Source: Azorhizobium doebereinerae UFLA1-100
Lineage (GTDB): Bacteria > Pseudomonadota > Alphaproteobacteria > Rhizobiales > Xanthobacteraceae
Length of the DNA stretch: 64,000 nt
Direction: 5' to 3'
NCBI RefSeq assembly: GCF_000473085.1
Contig: NZ_AXBA01000003.1
Coordinates: 153,200 to 217,199, forward strand
Shown: piece by piece, positions 1-9,162 of the stretch
Layout of the letters: each line of letters starts with the position of its first letter
Position numbering within the stretch: the stretch's first letter is position 1
The notes under the pieces: model-generated
What the model saw: the letters and a program-made list of their open reading frames with translations, nothing else
The model's database searches: none
What the model was told of the DNA's origin: nothing
Translations under genes and position numbers: made by a program

Positions 1-75
1 TGGGTGGGGGCCGCCGCAGGCGGAGCGACCTTGCCCTCGGGCCTGCGCGTGGTGGCGCGCTTCCGCGCTTCGCGC

Positions 76-135
76 GCCCCCACCCCAGCCCTCCCCCGCA
101 AGCGGGAGAGGGAGCGCGGTGCGCGCGGGGGAGGG
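76..135. repeat. GC-rich palindromic intergenic repeat, copy A
   Basis: A C-rich run followed by a GCAA turn and a G-rich run (core CCCTCCCCCGCAAGCGGGAG, positions 89-108). The same core returns at 15.9, 16.0, 19.05 and 19.15 kb, always between genes. This copy lies just upstream of the first permease gene and could form a hairpin in RNA. The first 75 bases of the window show no recognisable gene end. Confidence 0.7.
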
Positions 136-189
136 GTTGCGTCACTGCTGAGAGGATGACGAATTGAGACGGACGGACCATTGGCGGCC

Positions 190-1053
190 ATGACGCGGAC
201 ACCGGGCACATCACGCAAGAGCGGGCGCGCCATTCCCCTGGCGGGGCGGGGCGTGCGGCTGGCGTTCGCCCTTCCGGCGGCCGTCATCTTCGCCGTGTTC
301 TTCCTGCTGCCGCTGCTCTCCGTGGTGCGCGAGGCGGCGGACGATCACGGCGCCGCCTTCGGCCGGGTGCTGGCCGATCCGGTGTTCTGGCGCGGGGTGC
401 GGGGCAGCCTGGTGCTCGGTACGCTGGCGCCCGCCTTCTCCGTGCTCGTCGGCTTCCTGGTGGCGCTCAATCTGGCGCGGCTGAGCGAGCGCGCGCGGGC
501 GGTGGCGCTGTTCGCCATCTCGCTGCCGCTCACCTTCTCCGGCCTCGTCATCGCTTACGGCTTCATCCTGGTGTTCGGCCGCTCCGGTTTCGTCACCCTG
601 CTGCTGGCCAAGCTCGGGGCGGACCCGGCGGTGGTCGGCGGCTTCATCTTCACCCCCATGGGGCTGGGGCTGGCCTATTCCTATTATCTGATCCCGCGCG
701 TGGTGCTGGTGATGCTGCCGGTGCTGACCAATTTCGACCGGGCGCAGATCGCCGCCGCCCGCTCGCTCGGGGCCAACAGCTTCACGGCGCATCTGGACAT
801 CTTGGTGCCGCAGGTGATGCCGGCGCTCATCACCGCTTTCTGCCTGACGGCGGCGGTGGCCATCGGCGCCTATGGCACCGCGCTGGCGCTGGTGGGGACG
901 CAGGTGAACATCCTGCCCCTGGTGCTCTACAGCAAGATTTCCGACGCCGGCTCGGACTTTCCGGCGGCGGCGGCCATCTCTTTGCTGCTCATGGGCTTGT
1001 GCTGCGCCGTGGTGGGCGCGGCGGAACTCATCCGCGCCCGCCGCGCGGCGTGA
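190..1053 (+). CDS. ABC transporter permease (polyamine/iron-type, PotC/PotB-like)
   Basis: Inner-membrane permease of a binding-protein-dependent ABC importer. The 287-residue protein has about six hydrophobic segments, the first at residues 23-45. The cytoplasmic coupling (EAA) loop is seen as AAARSLGANSFTAHLDILVP around residues 190-210, followed by a helix rich in Ala and Val. ATG at 190 is preferred over the in-frame TTG at 181; neither has a strong Shine-Dalgarno site. Partner ATPase and binding-protein genes must lie upstream, outside the window, because the next gene downstream is unrelated. This is probably the last gene of its operon. Sequence alone does not reveal the substrate; the family carries polyamines, opines, Fe3+ or other small organic ions. 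Confidence 0.85.
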   Translation: MTRTPGTSRKSGRAIPLAGRGVRLAFALPAAVIFAVFFLLPLLSVVREAADDHGAAFGRVLADPVFWRGVRGSLVLGTLAPAFSVLVGFLVALNLARLSERARAVALFAISLPLTFSGLVIAYGFILVFGRSGFVTLLLAKLGADPAVVGGFIFTPMGLGLAYSYYLIPRVVLVMLPVLTNFDRAQIAAARSLGANSFTAHLDILVPQVMPALITAFCLTAAVAIGAYGTALALVGTQVNILPLVLYSKISDAGSDFPAAAAISLLLMGLCCAVVGAAELIRARRAA

Positions 1054-1339
1054 GCGTTCGCTGGGCCTGTAATGACGATGCGACCCTCACCTTTCGGCAT
1101 GGCCGGGAGACGCCCTGAAATGACGGGGATGCGCCGAGTGACACGGCCGGGCGCGGCGCCGAAAATGGATGTGCAGATTGTCGGTTTAGGCTGGATTGCT
1201 GAACTTCATCGGGCACCGACCAGAGGTCTGGATCCTGCCCATGGCGGTCACCACCTGGTGACGCCAGCGTGCTAACAAGCGCACACTCAGCACAGAGCCC
1301 CATTGCCGGCGGATCGCTAAGCGGGCCAGAGCCGTTCGT
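1054..1339. other. Intergenic, nothing recognised
   Basis: No credible gene, hairpin terminator or RNA is visible. It separates the ABC permease from the convergent AIPR gene and may hold one edge of the foreign insert. Confidence 0.5.
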
Positions 1340-3211
1340 CTAATGACTGACGGAGGAGCAGACTGCTGCGGCAAGTACCTTGTTTACGTCGTCCAAATAG
1401 TCTCCCCTGCGAAAATCTTTTTTTGCAAGGGAAATCTGAGTTCGGAGATTCGGCGAGAATTCGTCGGTTTTCCCGAGTTTTTCAGATTTTAGAAACGCAT
1501 TGAGATCATTTGTTTTTCTATATTCCGGTTCCAGATAAATTGTATCGTCACCTCCCGAAATAAGATAGTCATCAATCACGCCGACCGCCACATTGCCGAA
1601 ATGCCCAAGCAAATCTGCGCGTGCGAGAGCTTGTACAGCTTTGACTAGATCAACCTTTTCGCTATTTTTTCCCAGTTGGATCAGGCTGTCTTTCACTAGG
1701 CCAACCGCCACCATCATGAACAGGTAGCGGGTTTGCCCCCGTGAGGGCTTCGTCGCGCCCCGGCCGAAGCCATAGCGACCCGCGAGCAACTGGAGTTGGT
1801 ACGCGGCGAAAAGCGAATCGGTCCCAAAGCCAGCCTCGTTGACAATTTTGTTGAAGAGCGATCCGCCCGGGGCAAACGGCGGATTTTTCCCGAAGGCGAT
1901 GCCCGGCTCAACCAACCAACCTGCGGCATAAGCCTTGAGAAGATCGAAAGCGTTGGCAGACTCTGTGTACTGCGGCACCGCCAATGGGTTTTGCTTCTGG
2001 TAGGCTCGCCGTGCTTCCCATGCGCCACGCTGGATCTCCAAAAATACGCCAAACTCCTTATTGAAGGCTGGTGCCCAGGCTCGGAAATCCGCTTCGAGGG
2101 CGATGAAATCTTTCTCTCCAACTGCATTTTGCGAATTTGTGTAACGGGTTGTCTCCGTCAGAAGTTCGTCGCCGCCAGGGCCAACCAAAACAATCTTAGT
2201 GACAACGACCCCCTGTTTGAGCCGTTCTTCCCACTCCTTTTGCCTTTCGGTCGGGGCTGATCCTCCTGCGTTTAGTTTTCTTTGCAAGACAGACCATATT
2301 GATCGAGTTGTCTGGCAACCGTTGACAATGTACGGGTTAGTCAAGGTTAACGTGCCGACACTATCACGAGATAGGTGTTCGGCGACAATGGTGATCCCGT
2401 TATTGTATAGACCAAACCGCTCCGGTGTGGTCTCTATTGTGTTCTCGATGCCTTTGTTTACCTTGCGTTTACCGCCAAGAAATTTTCTAACATTTTTTTC
2501 ATACAGCATGTCTAAGTCGCCAGACTTATTTTTATATTCATTCATAAATTTGAATACGTCGGGTAATGTGGTTGCGCCGATGTGTAGGTCTTTTGTCGAC
2601 GCGGTGACGGACGTTGTTAGAGTGACGGATATTTGCGGCCCAACGACTTGTTGCTCTTCGCATACCTTATTGAATATCGTCTCAATCGAAACGGCGTCAG
2701 TATCGAAGCATTCGCCGAATTTATCTCGACCAAGTATTCTCACATTCCTGAGATACTCAAGCTCCTCTTCAGTCAGTTTGCGGCTGGTCGCTACAACGTA
2801 TTCAAGTTTATCACCGATTCCCTTGTTTGATAGAAAAGTTTTTAGCCGCTCGACAAGTTCTGTCGAGACGGACGACAACGATGCACGCCGCCCCTCAAGC
2901 GTCGCAAATAGCTTCTGAGCTTCCAGCGTGATCGTGTTTGGCCCACTGAGCGCGGTGCCGTACTTGCTCTGGATGAGAATCCACGTCGCCCCTTCAATCC
3001 CTTCTGCTGGATCAGCCTTGACGAACACAGCGGCATCGATGCCGCCATCTCCGGCACCGTCACAGAGAATTACTTCCGCCGTCGCTTCGTCGATCTCATG
3101 CCAGTCGCGTAGGATTTTTTGAGCAAAGCGATTGCCAAGCTGGGTCGTGCTGGGTCGGCCGGCCCGAACCTCTTCGAGCCACTGCGTCTCAAATTCTTCA
3201 AACGTGATCAT
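1340..3211 (-). CDS. AIPR family protein with Mrr-like nuclease motif (probable phage defence)
   Basis: A 623-residue protein of the AIPR (abortive infection phage resistance) family. The AIPR core is recognised from LYNNGITIVAEHL and, shortly after, NPYIVNGCQTTRSIW near mid-protein. The N-terminus shows GDGGIDAAVF (Asp55 and Asp59) followed about 22 residues later by WILIQSKYG (Gln81, Lys83). This spacing fits the Mrr/PD-(D/E)xK nuclease core, so a DNA- or RNA-cutting function is inferred. The ATG at 3211 is preferred over a GTG at 3232 because GGGGTAGGG lies just upstream of it. The gene stands alone, points against the preceding permease gene, and is clearly AT-richer with different codon use from all neighbours, which suggests horizontal transfer. 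No methylase, toxin or antitoxin partner is adjacent. Confidence 0.85.
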   Translation of the reverse strand: MITFEEFETQWLEEVRAGRPSTTQLGNRFAQKILRDWHEIDEATAEVILCDGAGDGGIDAAVFVKADPAEGIEGATWILIQSKYGTALSGPNTITLEAQKLFATLEGRRASLSSVSTELVERLKTFLSNKGIGDKLEYVVATSRKLTEEELEYLRNVRILGRDKFGECFDTDAVSIETIFNKVCEEQQVVGPQISVTLTTSVTASTKDLHIGATTLPDVFKFMNEYKNKSGDLDMLYEKNVRKFLGGKRKVNKGIENTIETTPERFGLYNNGITIVAEHLSRDSVGTLTLTNPYIVNGCQTTRSIWSVLQRKLNAGGSAPTERQKEWEERLKQGVVVTKIVLVGPGGDELLTETTRYTNSQNAVGEKDFIALEADFRAWAPAFNKEFGVFLEIQRGAWEARRAYQKQNPLAVPQYTESANAFDLLKAYAAGWLVEPGIAFGKNPPFAPGGSLFNKIVNEAGFGTDSLFAAYQLQLLAGRYGFGRGATKPSRGQTRYLFMMVAVGLVKDSLIQLGKNSEKVDLVKAVQALARADLLGHFGNVAVGVIDDYLISGGDDTIYLEPEYRKTNDLNAFLKSEKLGKTDEFSPNLRTQISLAKKDFRRGDYLDDVNKVLAAAVCSSVSH

Positions 3212-3598
3212 AGCCCTACCCCACAGACGCACAGGCCGATTCCTTTAATTGGTTTAAATATACCGCATAGTGATGCGCCCGCGATATGGGAACTCGCTCT
3301 TGCTCCTCGGCCTTGAGCCATCTCCGAGCCTTCGGGGCTAATTGGGGAGGCGGTGCCCGTCTCAGTAGGTAGGGTGATCCCATCGGGGACCCGGCTTGAA
3401 TATTGACCGTGCCTATGCGTTTGCTCACCGCATCCCGAATGCCCAAAAGCCGTAGGTCCGCAACGGATCGACATTCGCCATCGGCGCCCTCATCGCACGC
3501 AGATGTTCGGATCGGCACGGCCAGGACGGGGCGGTCCTGGTGAACACCCGCCCGTGCCTGACGAAATGCCTTGCGGACAAAAGGCCAGCGAGGCGGAT
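3212..3598. other. Intergenic; AIPR promoter region, otherwise unassigned
   Basis: Begins with an AT-rich patch (TTTAAATATA around 3253-3262) that would supply a promoter for the minus-strand AIPR gene (TATATT at 3262-3257 as a possible -10; no good -35 seen). The rest is open in several frames but none gives a recognisable protein. It may hold debris from the event that brought in the AIPR gene. Confidence 0.4.
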
Positions 3599-3624
3599 GG
3601 GCCGGCGGTGCGGGCCGCCGGCCC
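3599..3624 (-). terminator. Hairpin after the AroM/DUF917/HyuA operon
   Basis: Perfect 10-bp inverted repeat, GGGCCGGCGG and CCGCCGGCCC, with a 6-nt loop, 15 bases past the stop of the minus-strand gene. There is no U-tract, so it may act as a 3' stabiliser or Rho-assisted end. Confidence 0.5.
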
Positions 3625-3638
3625 ATGGCGCGGGCGGC

Positions 3639-5192
3639 TCAGGCCGCGTCGCGCACGCCGGGGGTGGCGATGCCGCCCGCCACCCGTGCCCGCACGCGCA
3701 GGGCGTTGCCGGGCAGATAGGCGATCGGCATGTCTTCCACCTCCACGGTCTTCAGGCTGTCGCGCTCGGCGCCCGCCGCCACCGCCCGGTCGCGGGCGAT
3801 GGCGAGCGCCGCCGCGATGGCGTCGTCGCGGGAAAGGTCGCGGAACACCTGGTCGGTCTCGCCGCTCACCTGGGCGATGGCCGCGCCCACCGCATTGGCG
3901 CAGTCGCCGTGCGGCACGCGGATGATGTCCGAGCAGCCGGCGAGCTTTTCCGGCACCAGGAAGGCGCCGCCGCCCACCGCCAGCAGCGGCGCGTCGCCGG
4001 CCTCGGTCTTCATGCGGTCCACATTGTCTTCGAGCTGGCGCCGGGCATCGTCCAGCGCCGACCTGATGAAATCGGCGGTCAGGTGCTGCACGCGGGCGCG
4101 GTCGCCGATGTCCAGCAGGCCCGCGGCCACGGCGATGTCGGTGGACGTCAGCTGCCGCCCGCCGAACACCAGCGCGTCCTGGGTCAGGCGATAGCCCACG
4201 GAGAGCGGGCCGATGCGGCCGGTGGACGGGTCCACATGGCTGCCGCCGCCGAGGCCGATGGACAGCAGGTCCGGCATGCGGAACAGGGTGCGCACGCCGC
4301 CCACCTCCACCACCGAATTCGCCTCGCGCGGAAAGCCGTTGCGAAGCTGGCCGATGTCGGAGGTGGTGCCGCCCACGTCCACCACCATGGCGTCTTCCAG
4401 GCCCGACAGATGGGCCGCGCCGCGCATGGAATTGGTGGCGCCGGAGGCGAAGCTCATCACCGGGAACTGGGTGGCGACTTCCGCCTGCATCACCGTGCCG
4501 TCGTTCTGGGTGAGGTAGAGCGGGGCGTCGATGCCGCTGTCGGCGATGGCCTTGCGGAAGGCCGAGACGGTGGTGGCGGCGAGGTCGCGCAGCGCCGCGT
4601 TGAGCAGCGCCGCATTCTCCCGCTCCAGCAGGCCGATGCGGCCGAGGTCGTGGGAGAGGGTGACGGCCACCTCCGGGCATTCCTCCTGGAGGATGGCGCG
4701 GGCCTGCTCCTCGCCGCTGGGATCGAGCGGGGAGAAGATGGCGGAGATGGCGACCGAGCTTATGCCCGCGTCCCTGATGCGCCGGGCGGCGGCGCGCACG
4801 CCGGCGGTGTCCAGCGGCATGAAGGGCCGGCCGTCATAATCATGCCCGCCTTCGAGCATGAACACCTCGCCCTTGACCAGCGCGCCGAGATCGGCCGGCC
4901 AGTCGCAGAACGGCGGCAAAGCGGCGCTGGCCGGCATGCCGAGGCGGATGGCGGCGACCTTCTGCAAATGGCGGCGCTGCACCACCGCATTGATGAAATG
5001 GGTGGTGCCGATCACCACCGCATCCACGGTGCCGCGCGTGGCCGGGTGCTGGCGCAGCGCGGCGAGGGCATCGAGGATGCCCGTGGTCACGTCCTGCGTG
5101 GTGGCGCGCTTCACCGAATGGATGACGGTGGTGCCGTCGAGCAGCACGGCGTCCGTATTGGTGCCGCCGACGTCGATGCCGATGCGTCGCAT
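3639..5192 (-). CDS. Hydantoinase/oxoprolinase family protein (short HyuA-like, actin-fold ATPase)
   Basis: A 517-residue member of the hydantoinase A/5-oxoprolinase ATPase family. The phosphate-binding loop GIDVGGTNTDAVLLDG lies at residues 4-19, a second acidic motif VVDVGGTTSDIG lies mid-protein, and GLGGGSHVD follows. It is about 170 residues shorter than canonical HyuA (compare the 693-residue protein at 43.8 kb) and has no HyuB partner. Proteins of this size commonly pair with DUF917 proteins, as here. ATG at 5192 is chosen over longer reading-frame extensions because AAGGAG precedes it and it starts 2 bp after the DUF917 stop. It is the last gene of the IclR-controlled operon. Likely role: ATP-dependent opening of a cyclic amide or a related activation step; the substrate is unknown. 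Confidence 0.85.
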   Translation of the reverse strand: MRRIGIDVGGTNTDAVLLDGTTVIHSVKRATTQDVTTGILDALAALRQHPATRGTVDAVVIGTTHFINAVVQRRHLQKVAAIRLGMPASAALPPFCDWPADLGALVKGEVFMLEGGHDYDGRPFMPLDTAGVRAAARRIRDAGISSVAISAIFSPLDPSGEEQARAILQEECPEVAVTLSHDLGRIGLLERENAALLNAALRDLAATTVSAFRKAIADSGIDAPLYLTQNDGTVMQAEVATQFPVMSFASGATNSMRGAAHLSGLEDAMVVDVGGTTSDIGQLRNGFPREANSVVEVGGVRTLFRMPDLLSIGLGGGSHVDPSTGRIGPLSVGYRLTQDALVFGGRQLTSTDIAVAAGLLDIGDRARVQHLTADFIRSALDDARRQLEDNVDRMKTEAGDAPLLAVGGGAFLVPEKLAGCSDIIRVPHGDCANAVGAAIAQVSGETDQVFRDLSRDDAIAAALAIARDRAVAAGAERDSLKTVEVEDMPIAYLPGNALRVRARVAGGIATPGVRDAA

Positions 5193-5194
5193 GG

Positions 5195-6316
5195 TCAGGC
5201 TCCTTGTCCGACGGACGGCTGGAAGAGGGAGTGGAAGTCGAGGTCGTAGCCGAAGGCGCGCGGGCCCACATGCTCCAGGCCCCTGGGGCTGGTGAGCACG
5301 GCGGGGGCGGGCAGGGCGATGACGGTGACGCGCTGGCCGTAGCGCACCGTCTCGGTGCCGACCCCGTTGCCGGAGACGCTGTCGAGCACGCAGATCAGGT
5401 CCGGCGAGGTGGCGATCGCCTTGCCGTCGCGCCAGGCGACGATCCATTCGTTCTGGAACGAGAGTTCGAGGCGGCTGCCGCGATCATGCTCCAGCCCCTC
5501 CACCGTGGCGCTGCCGCGCAGGAAGCCCTCGGTGGCGCGCCGCGCCACGTCCACCACCTTGCCGGTGAACAGCCTGAGGCCGCCCTCGGAGGCGAGGATC
5601 GCCTCCACCGGGTCCTCGTGGCGGCGGTTGGCCTCCATCACCACGCGGCCGATGCGGATGGCGGCGGTGGTGGTGAAATGGATGCCCCAGTCCTTCACCT
5701 CGCGGCCGGTGCGCGGCGCCTTGGAGGTGGAGGCGATGGAGCCCATCTCGACGCAGACCTTGCGGCTCGCCCGCTCCATCCACTTCCAGCTCGGCACCTT
5801 GGTGACCACCGCCTCGATGCCGCGCGGGTCATAGAGCGTGCAGGGATAGGGCTTGAGGCCGCCGATGGCGACCGAGGTCATCTGCGCCTCCGGGAAGGCG
5901 CGGCCCATGCAGTCGGCGTCCACCACGGGAATGCCCAACTCGGCGGCGGCCATGAGGGCCTGCACGCCGTTGCCGCCGCCGATCTCCACCGACATCACGG
6001 CGCGAAATTTGATGCCGTTGATCTCCTCCTGCATGCGCACGGCGCGGGCGGTGTTGCGGCTGTCGGCGAGGCGCTCCTGGCCGACCAGCGGCGCTCCCAT
6101 GTTGGACACCACGGCCACCCAGTCGTCGTCCTCAAGCTCCAGCGGCGAGAGCAACTGCACCCGGCGGCCGTCGGCATAGAGGCGGCGCATGTTGAGCAGG
6201 CCGAGATAGGGGCTGCCGCCGCCGCCGGTGCCGAGCACCCAGGCGCCGATGGCCAGCGCCTCGATCTCCTCGGCGGTGATCTCGCGCAAGGACGGCGCGC
6301 TCGTATCGGTGCTCAT
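5195..6316 (-). CDS. DUF917 / S-Me-THD domain protein
   Basis: A 373-residue protein of the DUF917 family, now named after S-methyl-thiohydantoin desulfurase. The N-terminal signature GAWVLGTGGGGSPYLGLL (about residues 25-43) and IGGGNGVQALMAA are typical, as is VDADCMGRAFPEAQM. The C-terminal half carries the second family domain. Members sit beside hydantoinase-like ATPases and are thought to act on hydantoin-type rings, but most are uncharacterised. Its ATG overlaps the AroM stop by 4 bp and its stop lies 2 bp before the HyuA-like ATG, so the three are translationally linked. The Gly-rich loop and conserved Asp/Cys suggest an enzyme rather than a structural protein. Confidence 0.85.
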   Translation of the reverse strand: MSTDTSAPSLREITAEEIEALAIGAWVLGTGGGGSPYLGLLNMRRLYADGRRVQLLSPLELEDDDWVAVVSNMGAPLVGQERLADSRNTARAVRMQEEINGIKFRAVMSVEIGGGNGVQALMAAAELGIPVVDADCMGRAFPEAQMTSVAIGGLKPYPCTLYDPRGIEAVVTKVPSWKWMERASRKVCVEMGSIASTSKAPRTGREVKDWGIHFTTTAAIRIGRVVMEANRRHEDPVEAILASEGGLRLFTGKVVDVARRATEGFLRGSATVEGLEHDRGSRLELSFQNEWIVAWRDGKAIATSPDLICVLDSVSGNGVGTETVRYGQRVTVIALPAPAVLTSPRGLEHVGPRAFGYDLDFHSLFQPSVGQGA

Positions 6317-6987
6317 GACAGCATCTCCTCCACCATGCGGGCGGCGGTGGCGACGCCGAGCACGACCGGCCCCTTGAAGCTCCGGCGCACGCGGGCCTTG
6401 TTGGCGCTGGAATAGCTCATGCAGTCCATCACCACGAGGTCCGGCTTCAGCGCCGCCATCTCTGTCGCGGCCGCATCCACCGCGGCATCGTCGGAGCCGG
6501 GCTGGAGGGTGACGCCCACCACCTCGACGCCGGCGCGCTCCCACTTCTTGTGGATCAGCGCGCTCTGCTCGGCGAGCGGCGAGAACACGCCGAGCCGGCC
6601 CTGCGGCAGCACCGCCTCCACCAGCTTGTGCAGCACGGCGGAGGGGAAGATCACCTGGCCGGCCTGCGGCAGGTTGGGGAACTTGCCGGTGCAGGCCAGC
6701 AGCGTCACCGCCACGCCTTCCTCGGCGAAGCGCGCGATCTGCGCGGCGGCGCGGGCCTCCACCACTTTCTTGCTGATGCGTACGCCGTCGCCCGAGGGCA
6801 GCAAAGTGAACAGCGCGTCGGCGCCGTCCTGCGGGGGGATGGCGTCGATCTCGGCGCGGGTCATGCCGTCGAGGGCGCCGCGCAGGTCGATCCGGAAGTC
6901 GGGCGAGACCACGGCGGCGATCTCCGCCGCGATGGTCGGCCGCGGGCTCTGGCCGATGACGACCACGCCCATGCGTTTGGTGTCCAT
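6313..6987 (-). CDS. aroM: AroM family protein (Asp/Glu racemase-like fold)
   Basis: A 224-residue AroM family protein, recognised from VVIGQSPRPTIAAE at the N-terminus, LLACTGKFP and LVVMDCMSYS. Cys99 (in CTG) and Cys189 (in DCM) occupy the positions of the paired catalytic cysteines of aspartate/glutamate and hydantoin racemases, so a two-base racemase or a Cys-dependent isomerase is plausible. No biochemical role of AroM is established; in E. coli the gene lies beside aroL. Here it lies between an ABC importer ATPase and DUF917/HyuA genes, which favours a role in catabolism rather than aromatic biosynthesis. It ends in a 4-bp overlap with the DUF917 gene and begins 6 bp after the ATPase stop. 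Confidence 0.85.
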   Translation of the reverse strand: MDTKRMGVVVIGQSPRPTIAAEIAAVVSPDFRIDLRGALDGMTRAEIDAIPPQDGADALFTLLPSGDGVRISKKVVEARAAAQIARFAEEGVAVTLLACTGKFPNLPQAGQVIFPSAVLHKLVEAVLPQGRLGVFSPLAEQSALIHKKWERAGVEVVGVTLQPGSDDAAVDAAATEMAALKPDLVVMDCMSYSSANKARVRRSFKGPVVLGVATAARMVEEMLS

Positions 6988-6993
6988 AAGCGT

Positions 6994-8061
6994 TCAGTCC
7001 TTGAGGATGACGAGGTCGGCCGGCGCCCAGCTCAGCGAGACGGGCGCGCCGGCGGGCAGCGGCGCGCCGCTGCCGTCGTTGCGGCTCTGCACCAGCAGGT
7101 GCCGGTTGCCGGGCAAAGCGACGCGATAGAGCACGTGGCCGCCCTGGAAATTGGCGCTCTCCACCGTTCCGGGGGTGATGGCGTTGGCGTCGGTTCCGGC
7201 GGCGAGCCGCACCTTCTCCGGCCGCAGCGCCACCGAGACGAGGCCCGAGGCGGCGGGCGCCGCCGGCAGCGGCAGCACCAGCTCCGGGGAGACCTTCAGC
7301 GCCACGCCGGCGCCGGCCGGCACGATCTCGCCGCGGAACAGGTTGGTGTCGCCGATGAAGTCGGCCACGAAACGGGTGGCCGGGCGGTCGTAGATCTCCA
7401 CCGGCGTGCCCACCTGCTCCACCTTGCCGCCGTTCAGCACGGCGATGCGGTCGGACATGGCCAGCGCCTCCTCCTGGTCGTGGGTCACGAACACCAGGGT
7501 GACGCCGAGCGTCTTCTGCAGCTGCTTCAGCTCGAACTGCATGGACTGGCGCAGCTTCTTGTCGAGCGCACCGAGCGGCTCGTCGCACAGCAGCACGCGC
7601 GGCTGGATGACGATGGCGCGGGCCAGCGCCACGCGCTGCTGCTGCCCGCCGGACAATTGGCCCGGCCGGCGGTCCTCGAAGCCGGTGAGCGCCACCATGG
7701 CCAGCGCCTCGTCCACCTTCCGGGCGATGGCGGCGCGGGCCATGCCGCGCATGCGCAGGCCGAAGGCCACGTTCTCGCGCACCGTGCGGTGGGGGAACAG
7801 GGCGTAGTTCTGGAACACCATGCCCATGTCGCGCTTGTGCGCGGGCACGCGGGTGATGTCCGCCCCGCCGACGCGGATGACGCCGTCGGTCGGCGTCTCG
7901 AAGCCGGCGATCATCCGCAGCGTGGTGGTCTTGCCGCAGCCGGAGGGCCCGAGCAGGGAGAAGAACTCCCCCGGCTCGATAGTCATGTCGATGGCATCGA
8001 CGGCGCGGGCGCCGCCGTCATAGCTCTTCGACACGGCGGAAAGTTCGATGCGCGCGCTCAT
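6994..8061 (-). CDS. ABC transporter ATP-binding protein (PotA-like)
   Basis: A 355-residue cytoplasmic ATPase that powers the importer encoded just upstream. Walker A GPSGCGKTTT (about residues 38-47), signature LSGGQQQRVALARA, Walker B VLLCDEPLGALD and the H-loop FVTHDQEEAL are all intact. A C-terminal TOBE-like region (from about 280) is present, as in PotA/UgpC/MalK ATPases. ATG at 8061 overlaps the stop of the binding-protein gene by 4 bp; longer upstream extensions lack support. Substrate specificity is set by the binding protein, so only a polyamine-like class can be given. Confidence 0.92.
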   Translation of the reverse strand: MSARIELSAVSKSYDGGARAVDAIDMTIEPGEFFSLLGPSGCGKTTTLRMIAGFETPTDGVIRVGGADITRVPAHKRDMGMVFQNYALFPHRTVRENVAFGLRMRGMARAAIARKVDEALAMVALTGFEDRRPGQLSGGQQQRVALARAIVIQPRVLLCDEPLGALDKKLRQSMQFELKQLQKTLGVTLVFVTHDQEEALAMSDRIAVLNGGKVEQVGTPVEIYDRPATRFVADFIGDTNLFRGEIVPAGAGVALKVSPELVLPLPAAPAASGLVSVALRPEKVRLAAGTDANAITPGTVESANFQGGHVLYRVALPGNRHLLVQSRNDGSGAPLPAGAPVSLSWAPADLVILKD

Positions 8062-9119
8062 CCGCGGAAGATCCGGTTCACGCGGCTGTCGATGGCGTCC
8101 TTGTGGGCGTTGTACCACTTCCAGTCCACCTGGATCAGGCTCGACACCTTCTCCGGCGTGGTCAGCAGGCGCGAGGCATAGGGCTCGTCCAGCACCACCG
8201 TCTTGTTGGTCGGCGAATACCACACGCTCTGCGCCAGCTTCTTCTGCACCGGCAGGGAGAGCATGTAGTTCACATAGGCGTTGGCCAGTTCCTTCACCTT
8301 GCTGCCGGGGGTGATGGAGAGCACCTGCTCAAGGGCCAGCACGCCTTCCTTCGGCGCCACGAAGGTGGTGGGCGGCTTGTCGTCATAATAGCGGTAGACG
8401 CCGCTGTCATGGATGACGCAGATGCCCACCTCGCTGGACAGCAGCATCTTCTCCATGGCGCCCGTGAAATCCACCAGCTTGATGGGCTTGATCTTCTCCA
8501 GCGCGCCATAGGCGGCGTCGAGATCGGTATAGCCCTTGCCGTAGAGCGCGCCGCACAGCGTCAGGAAGGCCTGGCCGAGGCTGTTGACCGGGATGACGTA
8601 GCCGCCGCGCGCGCCGGAATAGCGCGCGTCCCAGAAGTCCTTCCAGGAGGTGACGGCCGGATAGTCCTTGTCGGTGCGCATGCCGAGGCCGATGGCGCTG
8701 GTGAAGATCGACACGCCGACGATCTTGTCGCTGACCGCATAGGGATAGACGTCGGCGAGGTTCGGCACCTGCTTGGCGTCGATCTTGGGCTCCACCAGGC
8801 CCATCTCCACCGCCGCCCACTGCTCGTTGGAATTGGTGTGCAGCACGTCGTAGATCGGCGCCGAGCGCGGGCTGGCCTGGAGCTTGGGCAGGAAGGGCAA
8901 GGCGGTGTCCGTCACCACCTTGCACTTGTATTCCTTCTCGAAGGCGGGGATCAGGTCGCTCGACATGATCTGCCCCCACTTTCCGCCCCAGCCGGTGATG
9001 CGCAGCGTGGCGGCCTCCTGGGCGCGCGACACGTGCGGGGCGGCGAGCGCGCCCACGCCGAGCGCCGCGCCGGCGGCGAGGAGTTGGCGGCGGTTCAAGG
9101 ACGTCTGGTGGTCACTCAT
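8058..9119 (-). CDS. ABC transporter substrate-binding protein (PotD-like, Tat signal)
   Basis: A 353-residue periplasmic binding protein. A twin-arginine signal is visible (LNRRQLLAAGAAL, residues 8-20) with a likely cut after Ala33 (SRA/QEA). The mature N-terminus LRITGWGGKWGQIM and the later VIHDSGVYRYYDD fit the spermidine/putrescine-binding (PotD/PotF) family. Two permeases are encoded upstream and the ATPase downstream. Export by Tat means it folds before transport, common for this family in alphaproteobacteria. The operon's hydantoinase-type enzymes suggest a nitrogenous ring compound as ligand rather than a simple polyamine (inference). Confidence 0.9.
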   Translation of the reverse strand: MSDHQTSLNRRQLLAAGAALGVGALAAPHVSRAQEAATLRITGWGGKWGQIMSSDLIPAFEKEYKCKVVTDTALPFLPKLQASPRSAPIYDVLHTNSNEQWAAVEMGLVEPKIDAKQVPNLADVYPYAVSDKIVGVSIFTSAIGLGMRTDKDYPAVTSWKDFWDARYSGARGGYVIPVNSLGQAFLTLCGALYGKGYTDLDAAYGALEKIKPIKLVDFTGAMEKMLLSSEVGICVIHDSGVYRYYDDKPPTTFVAPKEGVLALEQVLSITPGSKVKELANAYVNYMLSLPVQKKLAQSVWYSPTNKTVVLDEPYASRLLTTPEKVSSLIQVDWKWYNAHKDAIDSRVNRIFRG

Positions 9120-9162
9120 GACGGCAGGTTCCCCGGTTTGGAAGGATGGGACGGCTTGTTGT

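Noticed and set aside
3208-3626. Possible small genes between the AIPR gene and the HyuA-like gene
   Set aside because: Frames overlap on several strands and none has a good ribosome site or recognisable domain.
5204-6415. Long open frame antisense to the DUF917 gene (about 400 codons)
   Set aside because: Shadow of a real gene in GC-rich DNA: composition is His/Arg/Gly-rich with no family resemblance.
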